A stretch of 64,000 bases of DNA from Yeguia hominis (GTDB lineage: Bacteria; Bacillota; Clostridia; Oscillospirales; Acutalibacteraceae), in assembly GCF_014384705.1 (NCBI RefSeq), contig NZ_JACRSN010000002.1, positions 1-64,000 on the forward strand, in the 5' to 3' direction. Under the pieces are notes generated by a model. It did not search any database, was not told the DNA's origin, and was given only the letters and a program-made list of their open reading frames with translations. Both the position numbers and the translations under genes were made by a program. Shown here piece by piece: positions 40,426 through 48,668 of the stretch (positions within the stretch are counted from its first letter, which is position 1; every line of letters begins with the position of its first letter).

Positions 40426-41523
40426 ATGGCAGCAACGCCGGACAAAAAAACGGTGATTCGGGATTTGATTGAACTCGGAAAATCGAAAGGGCAGCTGAGC
40501 ACCAAGGAAATTCTGGACGCGCTCGGAGAGCTGGATTTCGAACCGGAGCAGATTGAGAAATTCTATGATACCCTGGAATCTCAGGGCGTCGAAATTATAG
40601 AAGATTTCGCGGACATCCCGATGGAGGATATCGAATTTACGCCGGTAACCGGAGACGGCGACGATATGGAAATGTCGCTGAGCACCGAAGGCATCGCGAT
40701 CGACGACCCGGTAAAGGTGTATCTGAAAGAAATCGGCCGGGTGCCGCTTTTGACGCCGGAAGAGGAAATCGACCTTGCAATCCGGATTTCCAATGGCGAT
40801 GAGGCTGCGAAAAAACGGCTTTCCGAGGCGAACCTCCGTCTGGTGGTCAGCATTGCAAAGCGCTATCTCGGGCGCGGAATGCAGTTCCTCGATTTGATTC
40901 AGGAAGGAAATCTCGGTCTGATTAAAGCTGTGGAAAAATTTGACTATACCAAGGGCTTTAAGTTTTCCACATATGCGACCTGGTGGATTCGGCAGGCGAT
41001 TACCCGTGCAATTGCGGATCAGGCCCGTACGATCCGAATTCCGGTGCATATGGTGGAAACGATCAATAAGGTGAAAAAAGTATCGAGCCAGCTGCTGCAT
41101 GTTAACGGTCATGAACCCTCTGCAGAAGAGATTTCGCAAGAGCTGGATATGCCGGTAGACAAGGTGCGGGAGATTATGCGTGTTGCCCAGGAACCGGTTT
41201 CGCTGGAAACACCGATCGGTGAGGAAGAGGACAGCCATCTTGGGGACTTTATTCCCGATGACGATGCGCCGGCTCCGGCAGACGCCGCTTCACATACCCT
41301 TTTGAAGGAACAGCTCTCTGAGGTGCTCGACACGCTGACGCCTCGTGAGGAGAAGGTGCTGCGTCTCCGGTTTGGCCTGGAAGACGGCCGTTCCCGGACG
41401 CTGGAAGAGGTCGGCAAAGAATTTAACGTTACCCGTGAGCGAATCCGCCAGATTGAAGCCAAGGCGCTGCGGAAGCTCCGCCATCCGAGCCGGAGCAAAA
41501 AGCTGAAAGATTTTCTCGATTAA
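40426..41523 (+). CDS. rpoD: RNA polymerase housekeeping sigma factor (sigma-A/sigma-70)
   Basis: A 365-residue primary sigma factor. A short region 1.1 is followed by region 1.2 (DPVKVYLKEIGRVPLLTPEEE), region 2 (RYLGRGMQFLDLIQEGNLGLIKAVEKFDYTKG and FSTYATWWIRQAITRAI), region 3, and region 4 with the -35-binding helix (TLEEVGKEFNVTRERIRQIEAKALRKLRHP). It directs polymerase to the TTGACA/TATAAT promoters seen across this window. AGGAGG precedes ATG at 40426, 12 nt after dnaG. Confidence 0.98.
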   Translation: MAATPDKKTVIRDLIELGKSKGQLSTKEILDALGELDFEPEQIEKFYDTLESQGVEIIEDFADIPMEDIEFTPVTGDGDDMEMSLSTEGIAIDDPVKVYLKEIGRVPLLTPEEEIDLAIRISNGDEAAKKRLSEANLRLVVSIAKRYLGRGMQFLDLIQEGNLGLIKAVEKFDYTKGFKFSTYATWWIRQAITRAIADQARTIRIPVHMVETINKVKKVSSQLLHVNGHEPSAEEISQELDMPVDKVREIMRVAQEPVSLETPIGEEEDSHLGDFIPDDDAPAPADAASHTLLKEQLSEVLDTLTPREEKVLRLRFGLEDGRSRTLEEVGKEFNVTRERIRQIEAKALRKLRHPSRSKKLKDFLD

Positions 41524-41551
41524 AAAAGTCCCCTTAAAGGAGGCGCGGAAA

Positions 41552-41959
41552 ATGCATATGACGCTGGAGGCCGATTATGCGGTACGGATTGTGGAATTGC
41601 TTGCCGCGTCCGGAAAAAAGATCGACGCGGGAAGCATCGCGGAAAAAACGCATGTCCCGCTCCGGTTTTGTCTCAAAATTTTACGAAAATTGGTGGAGGA
41701 CGGCCTGATTACCTCCTATAAAGGCGCACATGGCGGTTATGAGCTTGCCCGCAGTCCTGGCGATATCACATTGCGCCAGGTGATTGAATCGGTAGAGGGA
41801 CCTTATGTGCTCAACCGATGCCAAAAAGGGGAATATGACTGTTCGCATACTGCGTGCCGGTTTCACCAGATTTACGCAGAGATTACGGAACTGGTGCGTG
41901 CCAAACTCGACTCCTGTACATTTGCGGAAGCGGTTCCGCACGACCGGTCTTCCACATAA
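41552..41959 (+). CDS. Rrf2 family transcriptional regulator
   Basis: A 135-residue winged-helix regulator. The N-terminal MTLEADYAVRIVELLAASG and AEKTHVPLRFCLKILRKL are typical of the family. Three cysteines (Cys90, Cys97, Cys102 in RCQKGEYDCSHTACRF) match the spacing of Fe-S cluster ligands in IscR/NsrR/RsrR-type members. It may sense iron-sulfur status, NO or redox. It follows rpoD by 28 nt and could be co-transcribed; no target operon is evident nearby. Confidence 0.92.
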   Translation: MHMTLEADYAVRIVELLAASGKKIDAGSIAEKTHVPLRFCLKILRKLVEDGLITSYKGAHGGYELARSPGDITLRQVIESVEGPYVLNRCQKGEYDCSHTACRFHQIYAEITELVRAKLDSCTFAEAVPHDRSST

Positions 41960-42064
41960 CGACCTTTTGCGGCCTGTCTGCGTCGTACACGGAAAAACGT
42001 GCGGCCGCTGTGTGGGCGCGGTGCGAAACAGGTCACTTCTTGAAAACAGATGGTTTGATTTTCA

Positions 42065-42099
42065 GGACCGGCGCTGTGAAAGGCGGCCGGTCCCGATTT
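42065..42099 (+). terminator. Probable terminator after the Rrf2 gene
   Basis: GGACCGGC (42065-42072) pairs with GCCGGTCC (42086-42093), followed by CGATTTT. The 227-bp gap to the ClC gene was checked for the fluoride (crcB) riboswitch core and none was seen. Confidence 0.5.
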
Positions 42100-42186
42100 T
42101 GTGCCACCGCTAACGGGCGGATGCAGAAAAAATAAAAACTGCGGCCGGACAAATGCAAATGCCCCAAGCGAATGAGGAGAACATGG

Positions 42187-43443
42187 ATGAACAAGATCAA
42201 AGAATGCATGAAGCGGGCAGCGCGGTATCTGCTCGCCTTTCTCAAATGGAGTGCCGTGTCCGTTGCGATCGGCTTCGTCGGCGGCGGAATCGGCGCCCTG
42301 TTTCACAGGGCAGTGGAAACGGCGACGCGCGTGCGTGCGGAAAATGATTGGCTGCTTTTTTTACTTCCGGTTGCCGGTTTGATCATTGTGGGCATGTATC
42401 GGCTCTCGAAACTTTCAAGCGGTACGGGGACGAATGAGGTGTTTGAATCGATTCGTACAAATCAGCGGGTTCCGCTGATTCTGACGCCGCTGATCTTCCT
42501 CAGTACGGTCCTTACGCATCTGTTTGGCGGTTCGGCCGGACGGGAAGGCGCGGCGCTGCAAATTGGCGGAAGCATCGGCTTTCAGTGCGGCGCCTGGCTA
42601 CAGTTCGGTGAAAAAGACCGCCACATTGCGACGCTTTGCGGTATGAGCGCTGTGTTTTCGGCGCTGTTCGGAACGCCCTTGACAGCCACGGTGTTTTCCA
42701 TTGAGGTAATCAGCGTCGGTGTATTTTATTATGCTGCTTTTGTCCCCTGCATTCTGGCTGCGCTTGTTGCCTATGGCGTGGCGCAGCTTTTCGGCGCGGG
42801 CGGCGTCTCATTTTCTCTTACCGCGGTACCGGCGCTTTCGATTCCCGCATTCTTTCAGGTGATTGTTCTCGGCGCACTTTGCGCGTTGGTGAGTATTGGA
42901 TTCTGCCTGGTGATGAAAAAGACGCGGGTTTATTTGGCGCGCTGGATTCCGAACGAATATCTGCGCGCACTGGCTGGCGGCGCTGCAGTTGTCGCGCTGA
43001 CCCTGATTTGCGGCACCCGGGACTACAACGGCGCCGGGATGGAGATCATCACAAAAGCCATTGCGGGCTCTGCCCGGCCGGAAGCGTTTGCGCTGAAGCT
43101 CCTTTTTACGGCGATTACCTTGGCGGCCGGACTAAAAGGCGGAGAGATTGTTCCGACCCTGTTTGTCGGTGCGACATTTGGCTGTACGGCTGGCGCGCTG
43201 CTCGGAATGGATCCCGGTTTTGGCGCGGCGGTTGGGATGGTTGCAATGTTTTGCGGCGTGACGAATACCCCGATTTCTTCCATTTTGCTCAGCATTGAGC
43301 TGTTCGGTATCGGCGGCCTCCCGTTTTTTGCGGTGGCTTCCGGCGTCAGTTATATGCTTTCCGGGTATTTTGGAATTTACAGCAGTCAAAAAATCCTCTA
43401 CTCCAAAATTAAGGATGAATTTATCAATACGCATGCGGTTTGA
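42187..43443 (+). CDS. ClC family chloride channel/antiporter
   Basis: A 418-residue ClC protein with about 10-12 membrane helices. The gating-glutamate motif GSAGREGAALQIGG has Glu120 in place, but the usual Pro after GREG is Ala. The first anion motif (GSGIP in many ClCs) reads SSGTGTNEVFESI, so the usual Ser and Pro are not conserved and ion selectivity cannot be assumed to be chloride. FGTPLTATVFSIEV and LKGGEIVPTLFVGATFG are present. There are no CBS domains. ATG at 42187 follows GAGGAG; an earlier in-frame ATG is weaker. Confidence 0.88.
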   Translation: MNKIKECMKRAARYLLAFLKWSAVSVAIGFVGGGIGALFHRAVETATRVRAENDWLLFLLPVAGLIIVGMYRLSKLSSGTGTNEVFESIRTNQRVPLILTPLIFLSTVLTHLFGGSAGREGAALQIGGSIGFQCGAWLQFGEKDRHIATLCGMSAVFSALFGTPLTATVFSIEVISVGVFYYAAFVPCILAALVAYGVAQLFGAGGVSFSLTAVPALSIPAFFQVIVLGALCALVSIGFCLVMKKTRVYLARWIPNEYLRALAGGAAVVALTLICGTRDYNGAGMEIITKAIAGSARPEAFALKLLFTAITLAAGLKGGEIVPTLFVGATFGCTAGALLGMDPGFGAAVGMVAMFCGVTNTPISSILLSIELFGIGGLPFFAVASGVSYMLSGYFGIYSSQKILYSKIKDEFINTHAV

Positions 43444-43627
43444 GATATGCGGGAAGTTTTGCTGCCAGATTTTGTGTAAAGCATTTTTCTTGCAGAACGG
43501 TGCCGAATCCGGCAGAATTCGGGTGGAATTTTTGCCTGGAAGCTAGATTTTGAGATCAAACCGCAGATCGATACAAAATCTCGGTAAGCCCGAAGAAAAA
43601 ATTGAAAAGTATAAAACCTTTACAAAT

Positions 43628-43672
43628 AAGAAACGCCGGCGTATCTCCGTGGAGATGCGCCGGCGTTTCTTA
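43628..43672. terminator. Long bidirectional terminator hairpin
   Basis: AAGAAACGCCGGCG (43628-43641) pairs with CGCCGGCGTTTCTT (43659-43672), and the stem continues inward through TATCTC/GAGATG. It separates the ClC gene from the convergent GTPase gene. The rest of the 449-bp gap 43444-43892 shows no gene; short frames on both strands there are created by the hairpin. Confidence 0.8.
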
Positions 43673-43892
43673 ATGGATTCGAAAAGTGAATTGAAAAGAG
43701 GAAAAATTTCGCTGCATTGCAGGAAACTCGACGGACAACATGTTTTTACCACCGCAAGGAGCAGATTACACAATCTGAATTTTTAGCTATTCTGCGGCAA
43801 CGAAAGGATTGCAGAGAAGAAGCGCCGCAAAAGCGGATACGCCGGATCGCAAGTCTGGGCCGGCAGAAGAGCCGCCGGGACAAACTGCCGGT

Positions 43893-45806
43893 TTAGGGAT
43901 ACGAAATCATGTACCGCTCTGCCTCCCGCCAGCTAACCGGGAACCCGGCGCCATGGGAACAAAAAACAGAATCGGCAGGGTTTTCGATATCTCGATCCGG
44001 ATCGTATGACGAAGCGGTTAAAACATCCGCTTCATTGTGACAGGGCGCATATCCGCTTGCAAAAAGACGAAGCGTGCCTTTTCCGCGTGTCAGGACAGCC
44101 AGATCCTGCGCGTAGTTCATCATGGTTGCAACCGGTGCGGTCCCGGTAATGACTGCACGGACGCCGTCCGCAGACGCCGGAGGATCAAACGTTCCGTGCA
44201 TCCGCTGAATATCCGTGAGCACACGGCCGGCGGTTTCCAGCGGAACGTCGATCGAGAACCGATAGAGCGGCTCCAGAAGAAAACAATCTGCACGGCGCAA
44301 TGCTTGACGGATTGCCCGATAAACGGCTTCCCGAAAATCTCCGCCCTCGGTATGTTTTAAGTGTGCGCGCCCAAATACGAGCGTGATTTGGACATCATCC
44401 AGCGGCGCACCGGTCAGAACGCCGCGATGTACCTTTTCAAAAACATGCGTTTCGATCAGACGCTGCCAATTCAGCGCAAGAACATCAGTCGGGCATTCGC
44501 TCCGAAAGGAAATCCCGCTGCCAGTCGGCATGGGATCGAGCCGGAGGTGGACTTCAGCATAATGCCGCAGCGGCTCAAAATGTCCGTATCCCATGACAGG
44601 GTGCCGAATGGACTCGCGATAGGCGACACGGCACGGACCAAAGGTGATGGGATATCCAAACCGGTCGTGCACCAGCTCCGGTAACACGGCAAGCTGAACA
44701 GCTCCCATAATATGTACGCGGACTTCTCCGTTTTCCCATTCGGCCTGCAGGAGCGGATCTTCATCGCTGAGCAGCAGAAAATCATGCAGAACGGTCTGCG
44801 GCGGGATGTTGGGCGGCGCCTGTACCCCGGCGATCAGGGCAGGTGTGCAGACAGGCGAGGGGAGTGCTTCCTCGGTGCCGATTCCCATACCGGGCTTTGT
44901 GTGCGTAAGACCGGTAACCGCGCAGAGTATGCCGGTTTGCGCAGCCGTGGCAGTGGTATATTTTGCCCCCTGATAAAAGCGGATTTCATTAATTTTTTCT
45001 CCCTGAAGCACCTCTTTTACAGAGAGCGTTCCGCCGGTGATTTTTAAAAAAGTCAGACGCTGTCCTTTTTCGTCATGTGCAATTTTATAGACACGCGCGC
45101 GCAGGTCGGCGCTTTCTGCAGATGTTTCAGCAAGAAGCTTTGGAAGCAGCGCAAGCAGCCGGTCCACGCCGTCTCCGGAAAGCGCCGCGCCGGAAAGACA
45201 GGGAAAGCAGGCGCGTGCAGCAAATAGCCGCTGCAAAGCGGCCAGGCAGTCGGCGTCAGACGGTATCCCATTCAGAAAGAATTCCAAAAATGCTTCATCG
45301 CGTTCGGCAAGTGCCTCTTTTGCGGATTCGCAGAATCCCTGATCGAAATCCAGAAGATCTTCTGAAAATCGCTTCCGAAGTTCTGCAAACACCCGCGTCC
45401 GGTCGGCGCCGGCGCGGTCGGTTTTATTGAGAAAAATCAGCGTCGGGATCTGATAAGCCTTTAAAAGCTGCCAGAGCGTTTCGGTATGGCTTTGTATGCC
45501 TTCGACACAGCTGACAACCAAAATGGCAAAATCCAAAACCGAAAGCGTACGTTCCATTTCTCCGGAAAAATCAACGTGTCCCGGGGTATCCAGCAGGAAA
45601 AACTGTCCGCCCTCCCAGGAAAAAGAGGCATAGTCGGAAAAAATCGTGATTCCGCGTTCGCGTTCCACGCGGTTGGTATCGAGCAGCGTATTGCCATTGT
45701 CTACACGCCCGAGTGCGCGGGTCGCGCCGGCGTGATAAAGAAGCTGTTCCGACAAGGTTGTTTTTCCGGCGTCCACGTGTGCGAAAATACCAAAAACCTG
45801 ATTCAT
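43893..45806 (-). CDS. TetM/EF-G-like translational GTPase
   Basis: A 637-residue GTPase with the domain order of EF-G and ribosomal protection proteins. G1 is AHVDAGKTT (9-17), followed by ERERGITI (switch I), LDTPGHVDF (G3) and FLNKTDRAG (G4). Domain IV and V equivalents follow, ending with a motif shared by Clostridial chromosomal homologues (DSVFCSHGAGFPVSW). It is related to TetM/TetO/TetW, which displace tetracycline from the ribosome, but is divergent, and resistance should not be assumed. The C-terminal motif usual in EF-G is altered (NYAQDLAVLTRGKGTLRL). Monocistronic. Confidence 0.85.
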   Translation of the reverse strand: MNQVFGIFAHVDAGKTTLSEQLLYHAGATRALGRVDNGNTLLDTNRVERERGITIFSDYASFSWEGGQFFLLDTPGHVDFSGEMERTLSVLDFAILVVSCVEGIQSHTETLWQLLKAYQIPTLIFLNKTDRAGADRTRVFAELRKRFSEDLLDFDQGFCESAKEALAERDEAFLEFFLNGIPSDADCLAALQRLFAARACFPCLSGAALSGDGVDRLLALLPKLLAETSAESADLRARVYKIAHDEKGQRLTFLKITGGTLSVKEVLQGEKINEIRFYQGAKYTTATAAQTGILCAVTGLTHTKPGMGIGTEEALPSPVCTPALIAGVQAPPNIPPQTVLHDFLLLSDEDPLLQAEWENGEVRVHIMGAVQLAVLPELVHDRFGYPITFGPCRVAYRESIRHPVMGYGHFEPLRHYAEVHLRLDPMPTGSGISFRSECPTDVLALNWQRLIETHVFEKVHRGVLTGAPLDDVQITLVFGRAHLKHTEGGDFREAVYRAIRQALRRADCFLLEPLYRFSIDVPLETAGRVLTDIQRMHGTFDPPASADGVRAVITGTAPVATMMNYAQDLAVLTRGKGTLRLFASGYAPCHNEADVLTASSYDPDRDIENPADSVFCSHGAGFPVSWREAERYMISYP

Positions 45807-45874
45807 GTGTTCACCTTCCCACCAAGCATTGTAGCGGCCGCAAAGAAACTTGTCAATGCGGCGCCGGGTTGAAA

Positions 45875-45915
45875 TTTTACATGAATTTTACAGAATGGCT
45901 TTGTTATATTTTACG
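45875..45915 (+). promoter_or_regulatory. Pho-box-like direct repeats and -10 box before the Na+/Pi gene
   Basis: TTTTACA occurs at 45875-45881 and 45886-45892, an 11-bp period on one face of the helix, with TTTTACG at 45909-45915. TATATT (45905-45910) could be the -10 box with no proper -35. PhoB/PhoP regulators bind 11-bp direct repeats next to the -10. The gene encodes a phosphate transporter and a PhoB/PhoR-type pair follows. Confidence 0.45.
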
Positions 45916-45995
45916 AACAGGCCGTATTGTTAAATCTGTAATGAAAAAGAGTGAAAAACGACGAGGATCGGATTGAAGGAGAAAGGAAGAACAAA

Positions 45996-47756
45996 ATGGA
46001 CTTATTTTCGGTATTTTCCCTGTTTGGAGGACTTGCATTTTTCCTGTATGGAATGCATGCCATGACGGCTGGCCTGGAAAAGCTGGCCGGCGGAAAATTG
46101 GAACGCACCCTCAAAAAAATGACATCGAATCCATTTAAAAGTATTTTACTTGGTGCGGGAATCACAATTGCCATCCAATCCTCTTCGGCGCTGACCGTCA
46201 TGCTGGTGGGACTTGTGAATTCCGGGATTATGCAGCTTGGGCAGACGGTCGGCGTCATTATGGGTTCCAATATCGGCACCACGCTGACTGCCTGGATTCT
46301 GAGCCTTTCCGGCATTCAAAGCGATAATTTCTTTTTACGGCTGCTAAAACCGGAGTCCTTTGCGCCGGTATTTGCGCTGATCGGAATTGTCATGATGCTG
46401 GCGGCCAGAAGCGCAAAGAGAAAAGACCTCGGAAACATTCTGGTGGGCTTTTCGGTTTTGATGTTCGGCATGCAGGTCATGGGCGATGCGGTTAGCCCGC
46501 TTGCAGATATGCCGGAATTCGCAAGCATCCTGACGATGTTTTCCAATCCGCTGCTTGGCGTTTTGACCGGTGCGGTCTTTACCGGTGTGATTCAAAGCTC
46601 CGCAGCTTCTGTCGGCATTTTGCAGGCGCTTTCTCTGACCGGCGGAATCAGCTATGAGATGGCGATTCCGATCATCATGGGTCAGAACATCGGCACCTGT
46701 GTCACGGCGCTGCTTTCCAGTATCGGCGTCAACCGGAATGCCAAACGGGTTGCAGCGGTTCATATCTGTTTTAACATTATTGGCACTGTGGTGCTTTTGA
46801 GCCTCTACTATTTGATTGACTGGATCTGCGGCGGCTTCTCTTTTGCAAAAGAAGCGATCAACCCTGCCGGGATTGCGGGCATTCACAGTATCTTTAATAT
46901 TCTGACCACAATCCTTCTGCTGCCGTGCGCGAAGCTTCTGGAGAAATTGGCTTGTCTGATGGTACCGAATAAGGACAACCGCGAAGAAAAATATTCACTC
47001 CTGGAAGAACGCTTTTTGCAGACGCCGGCTTTTGCAGTAGAGCAGAGCCACACCGTTACCGTGGAAATGGCTGACCTTGCTTGGGAAGCGTTCCGTCTGG
47101 CGCTGCAGGAAATCAATCAGTATGATGAAAAAACCGCCCAGAGAATCGAAGAGCTGGAAACAGAAATCGACCAGTATGAGGATAAACTCGGCACCTATCT
47201 TGTCAAGCTGAGCAGTCAGAGCCTTTCGTTAGAGGACAGCAAAGAGATTTCCAAATTGCTGCATTCGATCGGGAATTTCGAGCGGATCGGCGATCATGCG
47301 GTGAATTTGCTGGATTCTGCAAAGGAGATGCATGAGAAGAAAATCGGCTTTACAGAAGATGCCAAAAAGGAAATGGAAGTTCTGTTCCAAGCGGTCGAGG
47401 AGATTGTGCGGATTGCCATTGAGGCGTTTGAGCGCAATGATTTGAATTTGGCAGAAAAAGTCGAGCCTCTGGAGCAGGTGGTGGATAAGCTGAAGCTGAA
47501 ACTCAGCAGCAGACATATCGAGCGTCTGCAGGAAGGGAAATGTACGATTGAGATGGGATTTGTGCATGCGGATATTCTGCTGAATCTGGAACGGATTGCG
47601 GACCATTGCTCCAATATTGCGGTTTGTCTGATTCAGACGAATGAAGGCACATTCGATACACACGAATATCTCCATGCGGTAAAGGACTCCGAAACTTCGG
47701 CGTTTATGGAGGACTACGAGATGTACAAGGCAAAGTACGCATTGCCGCAAGCGTAA
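45996..47756 (+). CDS. Na+/phosphate cotransporter (NptA/PNaS family) with PhoU-like domain
   Basis: A 586-residue protein. The N-terminal ~310 residues hold two Na/Pi-cotransporter repeats, each with the QSS motif (TIAIQSSSALTVMLVGLVNSG and FTGVIQSSAASVGILQALSLTGG) and the conserved GSNIGTTLTAW and GQNIGTCVTAL segments. After the membrane region comes a ~230-residue helical PhoU-like domain (about residue 345 onward), in the cytoplasm, presumed to tie uptake to phosphate status. ATG at 45996 follows GGAAG; the earlier in-frame ATG at 45951 is less well placed. Terminator at 47784. Confidence 0.93.
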   Translation: MDLFSVFSLFGGLAFFLYGMHAMTAGLEKLAGGKLERTLKKMTSNPFKSILLGAGITIAIQSSSALTVMLVGLVNSGIMQLGQTVGVIMGSNIGTTLTAWILSLSGIQSDNFFLRLLKPESFAPVFALIGIVMMLAARSAKRKDLGNILVGFSVLMFGMQVMGDAVSPLADMPEFASILTMFSNPLLGVLTGAVFTGVIQSSAASVGILQALSLTGGISYEMAIPIIMGQNIGTCVTALLSSIGVNRNAKRVAAVHICFNIIGTVVLLSLYYLIDWICGGFSFAKEAINPAGIAGIHSIFNILTTILLLPCAKLLEKLACLMVPNKDNREEKYSLLEERFLQTPAFAVEQSHTVTVEMADLAWEAFRLALQEINQYDEKTAQRIEELETEIDQYEDKLGTYLVKLSSQSLSLEDSKEISKLLHSIGNFERIGDHAVNLLDSAKEMHEKKIGFTEDAKKEMEVLFQAVEEIVRIAIEAFERNDLNLAEKVEPLEQVVDKLKLKLSSRHIERLQEGKCTIEMGFVHADILLNLERIADHCSNIAVCLIQTNEGTFDTHEYLHAVKDSETSAFMEDYEMYKAKYALPQA

Positions 47757-47783
47757 CCGAATTCGCGACTGATTAGAATTTCT

Positions 47784-47822
47784 AGATCGAAGGCTTTTGC
47801 ACAGGCCTTCGATCTCTGTTTT
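47784..47822 (+). terminator. Terminator after the Na+/Pi gene
   Basis: AGATCGAAGGC (47784-47794) pairs with GCCTTCGATCT (47805-47815), followed by CTGTTTT. Confidence 0.75.
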
Positions 47823-47835
47823 CCGGCGGAATCCA

Positions 47836-47864
47836 TTGAACCGCGCACAGACCCATGCTATAAT
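47836..47864 (+). promoter_or_regulatory. Promoter of the two-component operon
   Basis: TTGAAC (47836-47841), 17-bp spacer, TATAAT (47859-47864). The predicted start lies near 47871, just before a long leader hairpin. Confidence 0.7.
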
Positions 47865-47873
47865 AACAAAAAA

Positions 47874-47947
47874 GCTGTTATGCATAGGGCGCCCGGCAGC
47901 GGCGCCGCTGCTTGAAAAACGATGCGTTGTTTTGAAAGCATAACAGC
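47874..47947 (+). promoter_or_regulatory. Structured leader of the response-regulator mRNA
   Basis: GCTGTTATGC (47874-47883) pairs perfectly with GCATAACAGC (47938-47947), enclosing a self-complementary GCAGCGGCGCCGCTGC (47896-47911). The whole element lies between the promoter and the start codon at 47982 and has no T run, so it looks like a leader fold rather than a terminator. It matches no riboswitch I know. Confidence 0.5.
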
Positions 47948-47981
47948 CTGTATTCGGGCACATGCGGCGGGGGAATGAGAC

Positions 47982-48668
47982 ATGATTTATATTGTAGAGG
48001 ATGACGTCAACATCCGGCAGATGGAAAGCTACGCGCTGAAAAACAGCGGATACGAGGTCGCGGGTTTCGGGGAAGGCGGAAGCTTTTTTGCAGCTTGTGC
48101 GGAGACGGTTCCGGAACTGGTGATTCTCGATCTGATGCTTCCCGGAGAGGATGGCCTGACGATTTTGCGGCGGATTCGGGCAGATGCGGAACTGAAAGCG
48201 GTTCCGGTGATTATTATTACTGCAAAGGATACCGAACTCGATGCCGTGCGCGGTCTCGACACCGGCGCAGACGATTATGTCACGAAACCGTTTGGCATTA
48301 TGGAGTTTATTTCCCGTGTCAAGGCAATGCTCCGCCGGGTACCGGCCAAAGAGGAGGCTGCGTCCCAATATATCTGTGGCGGAATCGTGCTTGACGATCA
48401 GAAACATCTGGTTTCGGTGGACGGGGAACCCTGTGAATTGACCTTTAAAGAATACGAATTGCTGAAATACCTGATGATTAACGCCGGGCTGGTATTATCC
48501 CGGGAAAAAATAATGGATCGTGTGTGGGGAATAAACTTTGAAGGCGGCAGCCGGACAGTCGATATGCATATCAAAACGCTGCGCCAGAAACTCGGAGAAA
48601 CGGGTTCCATGATTCGCACGATCAGAAATGTGGGTTATAAAATTGAGGAAAGAACGCTCGATAAGTAA
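47982..48668 (+). CDS. OmpR/PhoB-type response regulator
   Basis: A 228-residue regulator. Receiver domain 1-118 with acidic pocket EDD (6-8), phosphoacceptor Asp50 in LVILDLMLPGEDG and Lys102 in VTKPFG. The C-terminal winged helix (about 130-225) has LTFKEYELLKYLM and GGSRTVDMHIKTLRQKLGE. It follows a phosphate transporter and is paired with a PhoR-like kinase, so phosphate-responsive control is likely but not proven. Confidence 0.94.
   Translation: MIYIVEDDVNIRQMESYALKNSGYEVAGFGEGGSFFAACAETVPELVILDLMLPGEDGLTILRRIRADAELKAVPVIIITAKDTELDAVRGLDTGADDYVTKPFGIMEFISRVKAMLRRVPAKEEAASQYICGGIVLDDQKHLVSVDGEPCELTFKEYELLKYLMINAGLVLSREKIMDRVWGINFEGGSRTVDMHIKTLRQKLGETGSMIRTIRNVGYKIEERTLDK

Noticed and set aside
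40189..41238. 349-codon minus-strand frame over rpoD
   Set aside because: Antisense shadow of the sigma factor gene.
41960..42186. Possible fluoride riboswitch upstream of the ClC gene
   Set aside because: The conserved crcB-motif core segments were not found by eye; the only structure is a short GC hairpin.
43543..43786. Overlapping short frames on both strands between the ClC and GTPase genes
   Set aside because: Produced by the long inverted repeat of the terminator, with near mirror-image translations.
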